A DNA stretch of 20,101 bases from JAFAVZ01 sp036009105. Lineage in GTDB: Bacteria; Acidobacteriota; Thermoanaerobaculia; Gp7-AA8. The notes under the pieces are model-generated. The model did not search any database. It was not told the DNA's origin and saw only the letters and a list, made by a program, of their open reading frames with translations. Both the position numbers and the translations under genes were made by a program. Positions 1 through 7,855 of this stretch are shown in pieces. The stretch is from NCBI GenBank assembly GCA_036009105.1, contig DASYMJ010000167.1, forward strand, positions 1-20,101. The letters run 5' to 3'. How positions within the stretch are numbered: position 1 is the stretch's first letter; every line of letters begins with the position of its first letter.

Positions 1-1
1 G

Positions 2-850
2 ATCGGCTATCACGTCTATTGGCCTTTCGGCGAGGAGTGGACCCCGGGCAACGCCCAGGAAGGCACCCCGCTCAAGTTCACCGGACATGAGCGGGACGCC
101 GATCCGGCCGGCGGCGCAAGCCCTCTCGACTACATGCACGCTAGGTTTTACCGAGCGGAATGGGGCAGGTTCCTGGCTGTCGATAGGGCACCCGGACATG
201 CCGAGGAGCCTCAAAGCTGGAATCGGTATGTGTACGGCGGCAACAGCCCGGTCACGCATCTCGATCCCCATGGAAGAGACAAGATCGCGGCGTTCGTAAT
301 GGGCCTCGCCGGCGGGCCGGCCGCGGCCGAGCGTTATCGCAATGTCAGCACGGTCGACGCGATCTTCGGCCGTGACGCGACGCGTCAAATGCAGGACGCC
401 TACCGCGACACACCGCTGTCATTCAGAGTGGAGGCGGAAATCACCCTCGGCGTTCTCTCCGTAACGAGGGGCCCCGTAGCGTCGATCGCGGGCAGGGTTC
501 TCGGCGCGGCTCGCAGCGCTGCCGTCGACAGATGGATGGATCAGAACGCCGAAAGGATGAACGACAAGCTCGGAAGGAAGCTGGGGGAGGGACGCCTGCC
601 ATTCGAGCGATCTTCGGACGGTGCAAAACAGGCAAGGGAAGCGATTCGCAATGCGTTGAAGGATCCCGATGCGGTGCGAAGTGACAAATTCACCACTCGT
701 GGCGGCAATACAGCGACAGATATCTACAGCCCCAAAACCGGTATGACGGTGCGGATCCGCGAGGATGGCAGTTTCGATACTCTCATCGAGGGTCAGACCA
801 ATCGTTTCCAGGGTCGCACCCCCTCGCCACCCCCGACGCCAACGCCATGA
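2..850 (+). CDS. RHS repeat-associated core protein, C-terminal part (partial, 5' end outside window)
   Basis: Only the last 282 residues are present; the reading frame is open from base 2. Seen: the N-terminal third has the RHS core signature (PFGEEW, LKFTGHERD, LDYMHARFYRAEWGRFLAVD, QSWNRYVYGGN, then HLDPHGRDK). After DPHGRD, about 190 residues follow that do not look like YD repeats: an Ala/Gly-rich linker, a basic helical stretch (MNDKLGRKLGEGRLPFE), and a compact end (SSDGAKQAREAIRNALKDP through VRIREDGSFDTLIEG) finishing in a Pro-rich tail (PSPPPTPTP). Known: in RHS and YD-repeat proteins the conserved core ends near such a motif and is followed by an exchangeable effector domain, often a nuclease or other toxin. 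Inferred: this is a polymorphic toxin tip. I do not recognise its enzymatic class. The next gene overlaps by 4 bases, which supports a toxin-immunity arrangement. Confidence 0.9.
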   Translation: MGYHVYWPFGEEWTPGNAQEGTPLKFTGHERDADPAGGASPLDYMHARFYRAEWGRFLAVDRAPGHAEEPQSWNRYVYGGNSPVTHLDPHGRDKIAAFVMGLAGGPAAAERYRNVSTVDAIFGRDATRQMQDAYRDTPLSFRVEAEITLGVLSVTRGPVASIAGRVLGAARSAAVDRWMDQNAERMNDKLGRKLGEGRLPFERSSDGAKQAREAIRNALKDPDAVRSDKFTTRGGNTATDIYSPKTGMTVRIREDGSFDTLIEGQTNRFQGRTPSPPPTPTP

Positions 851-1413
851 CCGCTCAGAAACGCCCACCAGAAGGGGGAGCATCTCTCGAATGCCTGTTC
901 GGCTATGACTCCCTCTCGGCGACGGAACTGGGGGACCTCCTTCATTGCCTCGCCCGATTCGGGTTTGTCCCACGCGAAGACGCGTCCCTGTTCTTCATCG
1001 ATTCCGAAGGCATTCCTCATACCGGCAGGGGGGACGCGCAACAGCCCAAGGCAGTGGGGGCGAGATTGCACGGCTTCCTCGGCGGAGTGCCGGCCGAAGC
1101 CGCGGTGACGGTGGACCTCATCGACAACGTGGTGTCGGTGAGCGTGCCGGAGGACGTGCTGTGGGCCGGCGTATCGCCTCCCCGGCCGCAGGACGATCGG
1201 CTGCGCGACTGGTTCGCGTTCTGCGGTGGTGTCGTGGCGTGGAGACGTCCGCTGACCATCGCCATCGGCTCGGAGCCCGCTCATCCGGCGGAAGTCGCGG
1301 CGCGAGCGGATCGGATTCCTCAGCGGTTCCGATTCACGGACGACAGCTTGTCGCCAGCCGCCAGAAACGAGCTCCTGCGGTGGTACGCCGACGTCTACCT
1401 GCAGCGATGGTGA
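847..1413 (+). CDS. Unrecognised small protein, candidate immunity protein for the RHS tip
   Basis: A 188-residue protein whose ATG shares ATGA with the RHS stop codon, so translation is probably coupled. Seen: no signal peptide, no membrane segment, and a mix of acidic and aromatic residues (ECLFGYDSLSATELGDLL near the N terminus, RDWFAFCGGVVAW in the middle, NELLRWYADVYLQRW at the C terminus). It looks like a soluble globular cytoplasmic protein. Known: genes directly downstream of RHS C-terminal toxin domains usually encode the cognate immunity protein. Inferred: this is the immunity partner, from position and size only; I cannot assign it to a named immunity family. The gene ends 6 bases before the stop of the convergent asparaginase gene, leaving no room for an ordinary terminator between them. 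Confidence 0.7.
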   Translation: MTAQKRPPEGGASLECLFGYDSLSATELGDLLHCLARFGFVPREDASLFFIDSEGIPHTGRGDAQQPKAVGARLHGFLGGVPAEAAVTVDLIDNVVSVSVPEDVLWAGVSPPRPQDDRLRDWFAFCGGVVAWRRPLTIAIGSEPAHPAEVAARADRIPQRFRFTDDSLSPAARNELLRWYADVYLQRW

Positions 1414-1419
1414 TGACCC

Positions 1420-2421
1420 TCAATCCTTATAAATCTCCACGTGCGGCACGCCGTCCGCGCCGATCCAGCCGCGGTACATCCCCTCGCTGTTGAACGGCAT
1501 GGCGAAGTTGCCCTGGCGGTCGAGGGCGATCACGCCGCCTTCCGCGCCGGGGACGGCCTTGAGCTTCTTGTTGATCACCTCGTCGGCGGCCTGCTGGACG
1601 GAGAGGCCGCGGTACTTGACCAGGGCGGCGATGTCGTAGGCGACCGTCCAGCGGATGAAGTACTCGCCGGCGCCGGTCGCGGAGACGGCGACCGACTCGT
1701 TCGAGGCGTACGTCCCGGCGCCGATGATCGGCGCGTCGCCGACGCGGCCGTACATCTTGTTCGTGATGCCGCCCGTGGAGGTGCCGGCGGCGAGATTGCC
1801 GTCGCGGTCGAGGGCCACCGCGCCGACCGTGCCGTACTTGTGGTGGTCATCCGCGGCGGGGAGCGAGGCCTGCGGCTTCTGCTCGTCGAGCAGTTCCTGC
1901 TGCAGCGCCTTCCAGCGGCGCTCGGTCCAGAAGTACGACGGGTCGACGATCTCCAGCCCCATCTTCGTGGCGAACAGCTCCGCGCCGCGGCCGATCATCA
2001 TCACGTGCTTCGACTTCTCCATCACCGCGCGCGCGGCGGAGATGGGGTTGCGGATGATGGTCACGCCGGCCACCGAGCCGGCCTTCATCGTCTTGCCGTC
2101 CATGATCGCGGCGTCGAGCTCGTTCTTGCCGTCGTGGGTGAAGACAGCGCCCTTGCCGGCGTTGAAGAGCGGGTTGTCCTCCAGCACCCGGATCGACGCC
2201 TCCACCGCATCGACGCTCGTGCCGCCCTTGCGCAGGATGGCCTGGCCGGTCTTCAGCGCCTGCTCCAGCGCCTCGCGGTATTGTTTCTCCGCCTCCGCCG
2301 TCATGCTCTTGCGCGTGATGGTGCCGGCGCCCCCGTGCAGGACGAGCATGATTCGTGAACTCTGGGCCGAGGCGCTCGTGGCGCAGGCGATGAATCCGAT
2401 GATGATGAGCAGACGCTTCAT
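1420..2421 (-). CDS. iaaA: Exported isoaspartyl peptidase / L-asparaginase (Ntn hydrolase)
   Basis: A 333-residue protein, similar in length to the family. It would hydrolyse beta-aspartyl (isoaspartyl) dipeptides and asparagine. Seen: a signal peptide (MKRLLIIIGFIACATSASAQ, residues 1-20), then MLVLHGGAGTI, DAVEASIRVLEDNPLFNAGKG, LDAAIMDG and the self-cleavage site HHKYGTVGAVALD, in which Thr198 would become the N-terminal nucleophile. TSTGGITNKMYGRVGDAPIIGAG follows from residue 214. Known: these motifs define the plant-type asparaginase/IaaA family, which matures into alpha and beta chains by cleavage before the Thr. Start chosen at 2421 because GGAGG (2431-2435) lies 9 bases upstream and the signal peptide begins there; a longer in-frame extension has neither. 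The export signal implies periplasmic peptide or asparagine scavenging. The gene is divergent from the metallopeptidase, and the two start codons overlap. Confidence 0.93.
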   Translation of the reverse strand: MKRLLIIIGFIACATSASAQSSRIMLVLHGGAGTITRKSMTAEAEKQYREALEQALKTGQAILRKGGTSVDAVEASIRVLEDNPLFNAGKGAVFTHDGKNELDAAIMDGKTMKAGSVAGVTIIRNPISAARAVMEKSKHVMMIGRGAELFATKMGLEIVDPSYFWTERRWKALQQELLDEQKPQASLPAADDHHKYGTVGAVALDRDGNLAAGTSTGGITNKMYGRVGDAPIIGAGTYASNESVAVSATGAGEYFIRWTVAYDIAALVKYRGLSVQQAADEVINKKLKAVPGAEGGVIALDRQGNFAMPFNSEGMYRGWIGADGVPHVEIYKD

Positions 2422-5173
2422 GTCTTCGTTCCTCCGGGTCCCGCTTTTTATCACGCTCCTCCTCGCCGGCGCGGCGAGCGCGCAGACGCCGTCCGCCGAC
2501 TGGCGCACGCTCACCACCGCGCACTACCGCGTGCACTACCCGCGCGAGTACGAGGCCTGGGCCGCACGCGCCGCCTCACGGCTGGAAGCGGTCCGCGAGG
2601 CGGTGGTGCAAGAGGTCGGCTTCGCCCCCGACGTCGTGACCGAGGTGCTCGTGGCGAATCCTTATGCGGATCCGAACGGGCTCACCTACGCCTTCCTCGA
2701 CGCGCCGCGCATCGTGCTCTACACCGAGCCGCCGGGGCCGGAGGAGCAGATCGGCGAGTACGGCGAATGGCTCGATCTGCTCACCGTGCACGAGGTCGGG
2801 CATCAGGTGCACCTGGCCCGCCCCTCGCGCAATCCGATGAGCCACCTGCTCGAAAGGGCGCTCCCGCTCGATCCGATGACCCTGGGCGCCCCGCGCTGGG
2901 TCATCGAAGGCTACGCGACCGTGATCGAAGGGCGCGTCACCGGCAGCGGCCGCCCCGGCGGCACCTTCCGCGCGGCCATCCTGCGCAAGTGGGCCTCCAC
3001 CGGCCGCCTCCCCACCTACGGCCAGCTCGACGCCAACCAGAGCTTCCTCGGCATGTCGATGGCTTATCTCGCCGGCTCCGCGTACCTGGAGTGGCTCGAG
3101 GCTCGGGCCGGCGCGGGCAGCCTGCGGAAAGTGTGGGCGCGGATGACGGCGCGCCGCCGGCGCTCCTTCGACCAGGCCTTCGAAGGGGTGTTCGGCGAGT
3201 CGCCGTCGCGGCTGTACGGCGTCTTCAGCGCCGAGCTGACGGCGCGCGCCGTCGCCGACGCGCGCGCCGGGCAGGCGGTGGAAGGGGAGCTGTGGCAGGA
3301 GACGACGCGCGGCTCGGGCGACCCTGCCGTCTCGCCGGACGGCTCGCAGATCGCCGTCGTGCTGCGGCCGTTCGAAGAGCCGGCGCGGCTCGTGGTCTGG
3401 TCCACCGGCGCGAACACGGAGGCGGAGGAGCGCCAGGCCAAGGCGATCGCGAAGCTGCTGGAGCGCGATCCGGAAGATGTGGCCCCGGCGACGGGCAAGC
3501 CGCTGCCGCGCAAGGCACTCCGCACGCTGATCCTGCCCGACGGCGGCAACATCCAGTGGCCGCGCTGGACGGCGGATGGACGGACCATCTACTACTCCCA
3601 CCGCCAGCCCGATCTCCATGGCGAGCTGCACTACGACCTTTTCCGCTGGGTGCCCTCCACCGGCGAAGAGGCGCGGGTCACCAGGCTGGCCGACGTGCGC
3701 GACGCGGATCCCTTTCCCGATGGCCGCCGCGCCGTCGCGGTGCGCAACCGCTTCGGGTTCTCCCAGCTGGTGACCCTCGACCTGCAGAGCGGCGCCGTGG
3801 AGGAGCTGACTCCGCTCTCGCTCGACATCGTCTACACCCATCCGCGCGTCAGCCGGGACGGCGCGCGCATCGCGTACGCCGCGCATGGCGACGGCGCGTG
3901 GCGGATCGTCGTGCGCGATGTACAGAGCGGCCACGAGACGACGCTGAACACCGCGAACGCGGCGCAGCCGGAGTGGAGTGGCGACACCCTCTTCGCCACC
4001 GTGCTCGCGCACGGCTACATCGACGTCCACAGCTTCGACCCGCGCAGCGGCCTCTCCGGCCCGGTGACGCGCAGCGTCGGCGGCGCGATCGATCCGGCGC
4101 CCGCGCCGGACGGCCGCCTCTTCTTCATGTCCCTCGAGCCGGACGGCTACGTCGTCCGCGTCCTGCCGCCGTCGCAAGCCATCCCCGAAGCGCGCATGGC
4201 CGACGCAAAGCCGCCCGCCATCCGACGCTTCGAAGCAGCGCCGGCCGGTCCCTCCAAAAACTACGGCATCGGCAAGCAGGAAATCGACTGGCTTCTCGGC
4301 GGCGCGTATGCGGCGCACGGCAATGTGACGGAGCTCGGCCTCCGCATCGGCGACGCGGTCGGCCGGCTCGACACCATCGTCATCGGCTCCATCGGCGGCG
4401 GCTACGGCATGCGCGGCGGCACCATCGCCTCGACGTGGCGCGGCTGGCCGGTCGACGCCGGCGCGCAGCTCTTCAGCGCCGGCGAGCGGGGGACGAAGAT
4501 GCGCGGCGGCGTGGTGCGCGCGTTGTGGGACGCGCAGTGGCCGCTGAGCGATCTGACCATCGACGGCGCCGCGCTGGCCACGCGTCTCGACGACCGCTCG
4601 CGCAACCTCGCCTTTGCCGGCGCGGCGTGGCGGCAGCGGCAGGTCCGCGGCTCGATGCGCACCAGCCAGCAGGTCGAGCTCAGCGGCGCGGCCGGCTCGA
4701 CGGATGGCATCCATTTCGCCGAGCTGGGCGGCCGCGCCTCGGCCGCCATCCGCACCGGCGGCTTCGCCGCGCACGCCAGCTATGAGCGGCGGGGCACGAG
4801 CGGCGGCTCAGCATCGCCCTACGACCGGTTGAGCGTGGGCGGTTTGCCGTCATCCATCACGCCGGACGAGGCGCTCGCGCAGCGCGTCTTCGAGCCGGCG
4901 TACGTTCCCTTTACCCTGACCGGCGACCGCTACGAAGGGCGCCGCGTGGACGCCACCTGGTCGGGCATGACCTTCTTCTGGCAGCAGCACCTCATGCGCC
5001 CCGCGCGCGGCGTCCGGCAGGACGACCGCAAGCTGGCCGGCATCGAGCGGACGATCTCCATCGGCCCCATGCCGATCATCAACCTCCCGGCGGCCGACCT
5101 CACTGTTGGTGTCGCAAGGCTGCTGGACGAGCATCGCACTCGCTTCTGGTTGGGGTTACGCTGGCGCCCATGA
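2420..5173 (+). CDS. Secreted gluzincin-type metallopeptidase with PD40/TolB-like beta-propeller and large C-terminal domain
   Basis: A 917-residue protein. Seen: a signal peptide (SSFLRVPLFITLLLAGAASAQ), then an N-terminal catalytic region with HEVGH at residues 124-128 and a downstream WVIEGYA whose Glu163 fits as the third zinc ligand. About residues 300-570 contain repeated blade motifs of PD40/TolB type (PAVSPDGSQIAVV, PRWTADGRTIYYSH, PRVSRDGARIAYAA, PAPAPDGRLFFMS). The last roughly 300 residues are rich in Gly and alternating strands and end in RFWLGLRWRP, which could be an outer-membrane barrel. Known: HExxH plus a Glu in WxxEGxA is typical of the peptidase-MA-like gluzincins. Inferred: an envelope-anchored protease. 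Start 2420 is preferred, but in-frame ATGs at 2390, 2399, 2402 and 2405 are possible; 2405 would add Arg residues to the signal-peptide n-region. No Shine-Dalgarno decides between them. Confidence 0.87.
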   Translation: MSSFLRVPLFITLLLAGAASAQTPSADWRTLTTAHYRVHYPREYEAWAARAASRLEAVREAVVQEVGFAPDVVTEVLVANPYADPNGLTYAFLDAPRIVLYTEPPGPEEQIGEYGEWLDLLTVHEVGHQVHLARPSRNPMSHLLERALPLDPMTLGAPRWVIEGYATVIEGRVTGSGRPGGTFRAAILRKWASTGRLPTYGQLDANQSFLGMSMAYLAGSAYLEWLEARAGAGSLRKVWARMTARRRRSFDQAFEGVFGESPSRLYGVFSAELTARAVADARAGQAVEGELWQETTRGSGDPAVSPDGSQIAVVLRPFEEPARLVVWSTGANTEAEERQAKAIAKLLERDPEDVAPATGKPLPRKALRTLILPDGGNIQWPRWTADGRTIYYSHRQPDLHGELHYDLFRWVPSTGEEARVTRLADVRDADPFPDGRRAVAVRNRFGFSQLVTLDLQSGAVEELTPLSLDIVYTHPRVSRDGARIAYAAHGDGAWRIVVRDVQSGHETTLNTANAAQPEWSGDTLFATVLAHGYIDVHSFDPRSGLSGPVTRSVGGAIDPAPAPDGRLFFMSLEPDGYVVRVLPPSQAIPEARMADAKPPAIRRFEAAPAGPSKNYGIGKQEIDWLLGGAYAAHGNVTELGLRIGDAVGRLDTIVIGSIGGGYGMRGGTIASTWRGWPVDAGAQLFSAGERGTKMRGGVVRALWDAQWPLSDLTIDGAALATRLDDRSRNLAFAGAAWRQRQVRGSMRTSQQVELSGAAGSTDGIHFAELGGRASAAIRTGGFAAHASYERRGTSGGSASPYDRLSVGGLPSSITPDEALAQRVFEPAYVPFTLTGDRYEGRRVDATWSGMTFFWQQHLMRPARGVRQDDRKLAGIERTISIGPMPIINLPAADLTVGVARLLDEHRTRFWLGLRWRP
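2431..2435 (-). promoter_or_regulatory. Shine-Dalgarno for the asparaginase gene
   Basis: GGAGG on the minus strand, 9 bases before the ATG at 2421. It is one of only two strong Shine-Dalgarno sites in the window and fixes the start. It lies inside the signal-peptide coding region of the divergent peptidase gene. Confidence 0.75.
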
Positions 5174-6105
5174 TTCACATCCACAACGGGGATGTCGTCG
5201 CCACGCTGGCCAAGCGAGCGGGCATCGCGGGCGAGCATCTGCCCTTCCGCGAGTCGTTCGTTTCCGGGCCGCTGCCGCCGCGCGCCGACCTGGAGGCGCG
5301 GGCGCAGCACATCGCGGAGAGCCACGGCGAGAACCTGCTCCGCGTGCGCACCGACCTGCTCGAGCAGGAGGCGGCGCTCACGCGCGCGGCCTCCGAGGAT
5401 GAGGTCGTGCTGTGGTTCGAGCACGATTTGTATTGTCTGGCCCACTTCCTCTACATGCTCGACCGCTTCGCGAACGTGAAGCGGCTCACCGCCATCTGGT
5501 CGGCCAATCCGCTGGCGCACGAGCCGGAGGAAGAGATCCATCTGATGTTCGACTCGCGCGCGGCGGTGACGCCGTCCATGCTGGCCATCGGCCGCGAGGC
5601 GTGGCGCGCCTTCACCGCGTCCGATGCGACGGCGCTCAATTCCTTCCTCGCCTTCGACCGGGCCGACTTTCCGTTCCTGAGAGATGGCTTGCGGCTGCAT
5701 GCCTCGCGCTTCCCCTCGCTGCGCAACGGGCTGGGGGCGATCGAGAACAAGCTGCTGGGGCTCATCGCGCCGGGGGCGATCGACTTTGCCACGCTCTTCC
5801 CGCTGGTCGATCCCGAGCCTCCGCGCTTCGGCTTCGGCGACGGCGAGGTGATGCGCATCCTCTGGCGGCTGGCCAACCGGCCGGTGCCTCTCATCACCAT
5901 TGCGGAAGCGGATGAGGGGGCGGTGCCGCCGAAGGCTTTGTTTGCTCTGACGCCGGCGGCGGCGAACGTGATCAACGGCGTGGTCGATGACGTGGCCATC
6001 AACGAGCCGGACCAGTGGCTCGGCGGCGCGCATCTGACCCGGGAGAACCTGTGGCGATGGGACGAGACGCGAAAACTGCTGGTGCGGAACCGCTCTGCCG
6101 CCTGA
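5170..6105 (+). CDS. DUF1835-like protein
   Basis: A 311-residue soluble protein whose ATG overlaps the peptidase stop codon (ATGA at 5170-5173). Seen: the N-terminus MIHIHNGDVVATLAKRAG, followed by GEHLPFRESFVSGPLP, matches my recollection of DUF1835 (opening HI-NGD, then a GP-P motif); EVVLWFEHDLYC near residues 77-88 also fits. The C-terminal part (PPRFGFGDGEVMRILWRLAN onward) is predicted helical and resembles the C-terminal domain often attached to DUF1835. Known: the biochemical function of DUF1835 is not established. Its tight coupling to the peptidase upstream and the hydrolase downstream suggests one transcript, but not a common pathway I can name. Confidence 0.8.
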   Translation: MIHIHNGDVVATLAKRAGIAGEHLPFRESFVSGPLPPRADLEARAQHIAESHGENLLRVRTDLLEQEAALTRAASEDEVVLWFEHDLYCLAHFLYMLDRFANVKRLTAIWSANPLAHEPEEEIHLMFDSRAAVTPSMLAIGREAWRAFTASDATALNSFLAFDRADFPFLRDGLRLHASRFPSLRNGLGAIENKLLGLIAPGAIDFATLFPLVDPEPPRFGFGDGEVMRILWRLANRPVPLITIAEADEGAVPPKALFALTPAAANVINGVVDDVAINEPDQWLGGAHLTRENLWRWDETRKLLVRNRSAA

Positions 6106-6977
6106 TCCACTTCGAGGCGACGGATGGCGTGGAGCTCGCCGGGTTGCTCTACGAGCCGGCGCGGGTGACCAAGCGCGCCATCGTCTGGCTGCACGGCACC
6201 GGCGGCTCCTCGATCTTCGACGCGCGGCGCACGAATCCGCTGGCGGCCGAATTCGTATCGCGCGGCTTTGCCTACTTCCCGTTCAACAACCGCGGCGCGC
6301 ACCTGGTGCGGCGGCTGCGCAAGCGGGGGAAGAAGCGGAGCGTGCTGGGCGGCATGGGCTACGAGCGCATCCGCGACTGCGTGCCGGACATCGACGGCGC
6401 GGCGCGCGAGCTGCGCCGGCGCGGCTATCGCGAGCTCTACCTGGTGGGGCACTCCACCGGCGCGAACAAGATCGCGGTCTACGATCACTACAAGCCGCGC
6501 AATCCCTATCGGCGCTACATCTTCCTCGCCGGCGGCGACGACACCGGACTGATGTACGACCAGCTGGGGGCGGCCGGCTTCCGCCGGACGCTGGCCAAGG
6601 CGCGGGAGCGCATCCGCGCCCGGCGCGGGGAGGAGCTGGTGCCGAAGAGCATCTCCGACATGCCGATGAGCTGGATCGCGCTGTACGACACCATGAATCC
6701 GGACGGCGACTACAACGTCTTTCCCTACCTGGAGGCGCTGCGCGGCGTGAAGCTCTCCCGGCGGCCGTTCCGCTACTTCCGCGAGGTGCGCAAGCCGTCG
6801 CTCGTGCTGTACGGCCAGAACGACGAATACGCGCACGGCGACATCTCGCGCTCGGTCGCCGTATTGTCCCAGGTCGCCGGTCCGAACGTGGAGCTGGCGA
6901 TCGTGGAAGATGCCGATCACGGTTTCAGCGGACGGGAGGCGGAGCTCGGAGAGCTGATCGCGAACTGGCTCGGGTGA
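6057..6977 (+). CDS. Alpha/beta hydrolase
   Basis: A 306-residue protein. Seen: an alpha/beta-hydrolase layout with oxyanion-loop motif WLHGTGGS (residues 44-51), nucleophile elbow GHSTG with Ser133, probable acid Asp256 in LYGQNDEYAH, and catalytic His288 in EDADHGFSG. There is no signal peptide, so it is probably cytoplasmic. The start at 6057 has GGGAG about 11 bases upstream; a GTG two codons earlier and an ATG at 6015 are alternatives. It overlaps the 3' end of the DUF1835 gene by 49 bases, so the two are probably co-translated or at least co-transcribed. Substrate is unknown; esterase, thioesterase or peptidase activity are all possible. Basic patches such as LVRRLRKRGKKR (residues 83-94) are notable but not diagnostic. 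Confidence 0.87.
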   Translation: MGRDAKTAGAEPLCRLIHFEATDGVELAGLLYEPARVTKRAIVWLHGTGGSSIFDARRTNPLAAEFVSRGFAYFPFNNRGAHLVRRLRKRGKKRSVLGGMGYERIRDCVPDIDGAARELRRRGYRELYLVGHSTGANKIAVYDHYKPRNPYRRYIFLAGGDDTGLMYDQLGAAGFRRTLAKARERIRARRGEELVPKSISDMPMSWIALYDTMNPDGDYNVFPYLEALRGVKLSRRPFRYFREVRKPSLVLYGQNDEYAHGDISRSVAVLSQVAGPNVELAIVEDADHGFSGREAELGELIANWLG

Positions 6978-6982
6978 TGCAC

Positions 6983-7009
6983 GCCTCCCGACGCATTGTT
7001 GAAGGAGGC
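6983..7009 (+). promoter_or_regulatory. Strong Shine-Dalgarno with a possible sequestering stem
   Basis: AAGGAGG (7002-7008) sits 6 bases before the ATG at 7015. An upstream GCCTCC (6983-6988) is fully complementary to GGAGGC (7004-7009), so a 6-bp stem with a 15-base loop could mask the ribosome binding site. The stem is short and could be chance; the Shine-Dalgarno itself is clear. Confidence 0.5.
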
Positions 7010-7014
7010 TGTTC

Positions 7015-7770
7015 ATGAGATCCGGACTGCTGGCCCTCGCCCTCGTCGCTCTCTCCTCCCCCCTCCTCGCCGCCGACTACGAACAGTTCATGCTCCCGGT
7101 CGCGCCGTCCGTCACGATGTGCGCCTTCAACTCCCGCTACGAGGCGCGCCTGCTCGTCTTCAACGACCAGAACCGCGCCGTGCAGAGCTTCTGCGCCGAC
7201 GGCGACTGCGGCGCGCTCGGCGCGAAGAGCGGCATCCAGATGACCGGCCCGGACGCCGGCCCCACGCCGCGGCCCCGCTTCCTCTACGTGCCGAAGGAGG
7301 ACGCGGCGCATCTCCGCATGTCGCTCCTCGTGGAGAGCATGGACGTCACCAAGCCCGACGAGCGCTCGTACTCGGAGCTGCCCATCATCCGCGCCTCGGA
7401 CTTCAAGCATGACAAGGTGCAGCTCCTCGTCCGGATCGATCCCGGCTTCCGCCAGGGGCTGCGCATTTACTCACTGGACGGCCACCAGGCGACGCGCGTG
7501 ATCATGCGCGTGTTCACGCTGGAGTCGAATGAGCTGATGCGGGAGGAGACGTACTGGGTGTGGCCCGAGGGGGCGTGGGAGAACGAGGCCGGCCTGCAGG
7601 CGGGCCCCGCGTTCTCGATGGAGTGCGACCTGAGCGTTTACCCGTGGCTGGTCGGCCGGCAGGTGCGCGTGGAGCTCGAGCCGGTGGAGCCGGAGACGAA
7701 GATCTGGGGCTTCATCAGCGTGACGAACAACAAGACGCAGCACTTTTACGTGGTGACGCCGCGGCAATGA
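7015..7770 (+). CDS. Secreted protein of unknown function (related to the 17891-18805 protein)
   Basis: A 251-residue protein with a signal peptide (MRSGLLALALVALSSPLLAA). Seen: the mature part begins DYEQFMLPVA and continues RYEARLLVFNDQN. The middle has VIMRVFTLESNEL and the end has WGFISVTNNKTQHFYVVTP. The same order of motifs occurs in the secreted protein at 17891-18805 (TYIIPVSG, WQTQLSIFNPQ, VTMRVSVYDYDGK, FPYVSVIDQ), so I infer they are distant paralogues with a shared beta-rich fold. Cys residues (VTMCAF, FCADGDCG) could form disulfides. No catalytic motif is visible. The ATG is set by AAGGAGG 6 bases upstream. It follows the hydrolase by 37 bases and ends just before the heptamer hairpin. 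Confidence 0.82.
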   Translation: MRSGLLALALVALSSPLLAADYEQFMLPVAPSVTMCAFNSRYEARLLVFNDQNRAVQSFCADGDCGALGAKSGIQMTGPDAGPTPRPRFLYVPKEDAAHLRMSLLVESMDVTKPDERSYSELPIIRASDFKHDKVQLLVRIDPGFRQGLRIYSLDGHQATRVIMRVFTLESNELMREETYWVWPEGAWENEAGLQAGPAFSMECDLSVYPWLVGRQVRVELEPVEPETKIWGFISVTNNKTQHFYVVTPRQ

Positions 7771-7773
7771 TGG

Positions 7774-7855
7774 AGTTGCTGGTTGCTGGTTGTTCGTACG
7801 ATGCGCCTTGCGAATCCGCGAAGCTCATCGGACCAGCAACCAGCAACCAGTAACT
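7774..7855. terminator. Convergent hairpin made of tandem GTTGCTG heptamers
   Basis: Left arm 7774-7792 (agttgctggttgctggttg) and right arm 7837-7855 are reverse complements at 18 of 19 positions, with a 44-base loop. Each arm contains two full heptamers plus part of a third. It lies between the stop of the plus-strand secreted protein (7770) and the stop of the minus-strand lipoprotein (7854-7856), so it would act in both directions. There is no T-tract, so it is not a classic intrinsic terminator; it may be a dispersed repeat used as one. Confidence 0.65.

Noticed and set aside
1655..2419. Long in-frame extension upstream of the metallopeptidase start
   Set aside because: It runs antisense through the whole asparaginase coding region, whose motifs are unambiguous, and the extension precedes a clear signal peptide.
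2576..4774. Minus-strand open frame of 732 codons opposite the peptidase
   Set aside because: Composition is Arg/Ala/Gly/His-rich without any family motif, typical of antisense frames in GC-rich genes; the plus strand has HExxH and PD40 motifs.
2767..4785. Plus-strand open frame of 672 codons, shifted relative to the peptidase
   Set aside because: Arg/Ala/Pro-rich shadow in another frame with no recognisable domain.
5451..7016. Minus-strand open frame of 521 codons opposite the DUF1835 and hydrolase genes
   Set aside because: Antisense shadow; the plus strand contains the alpha/beta-hydrolase triad and DUF1835 motifs.
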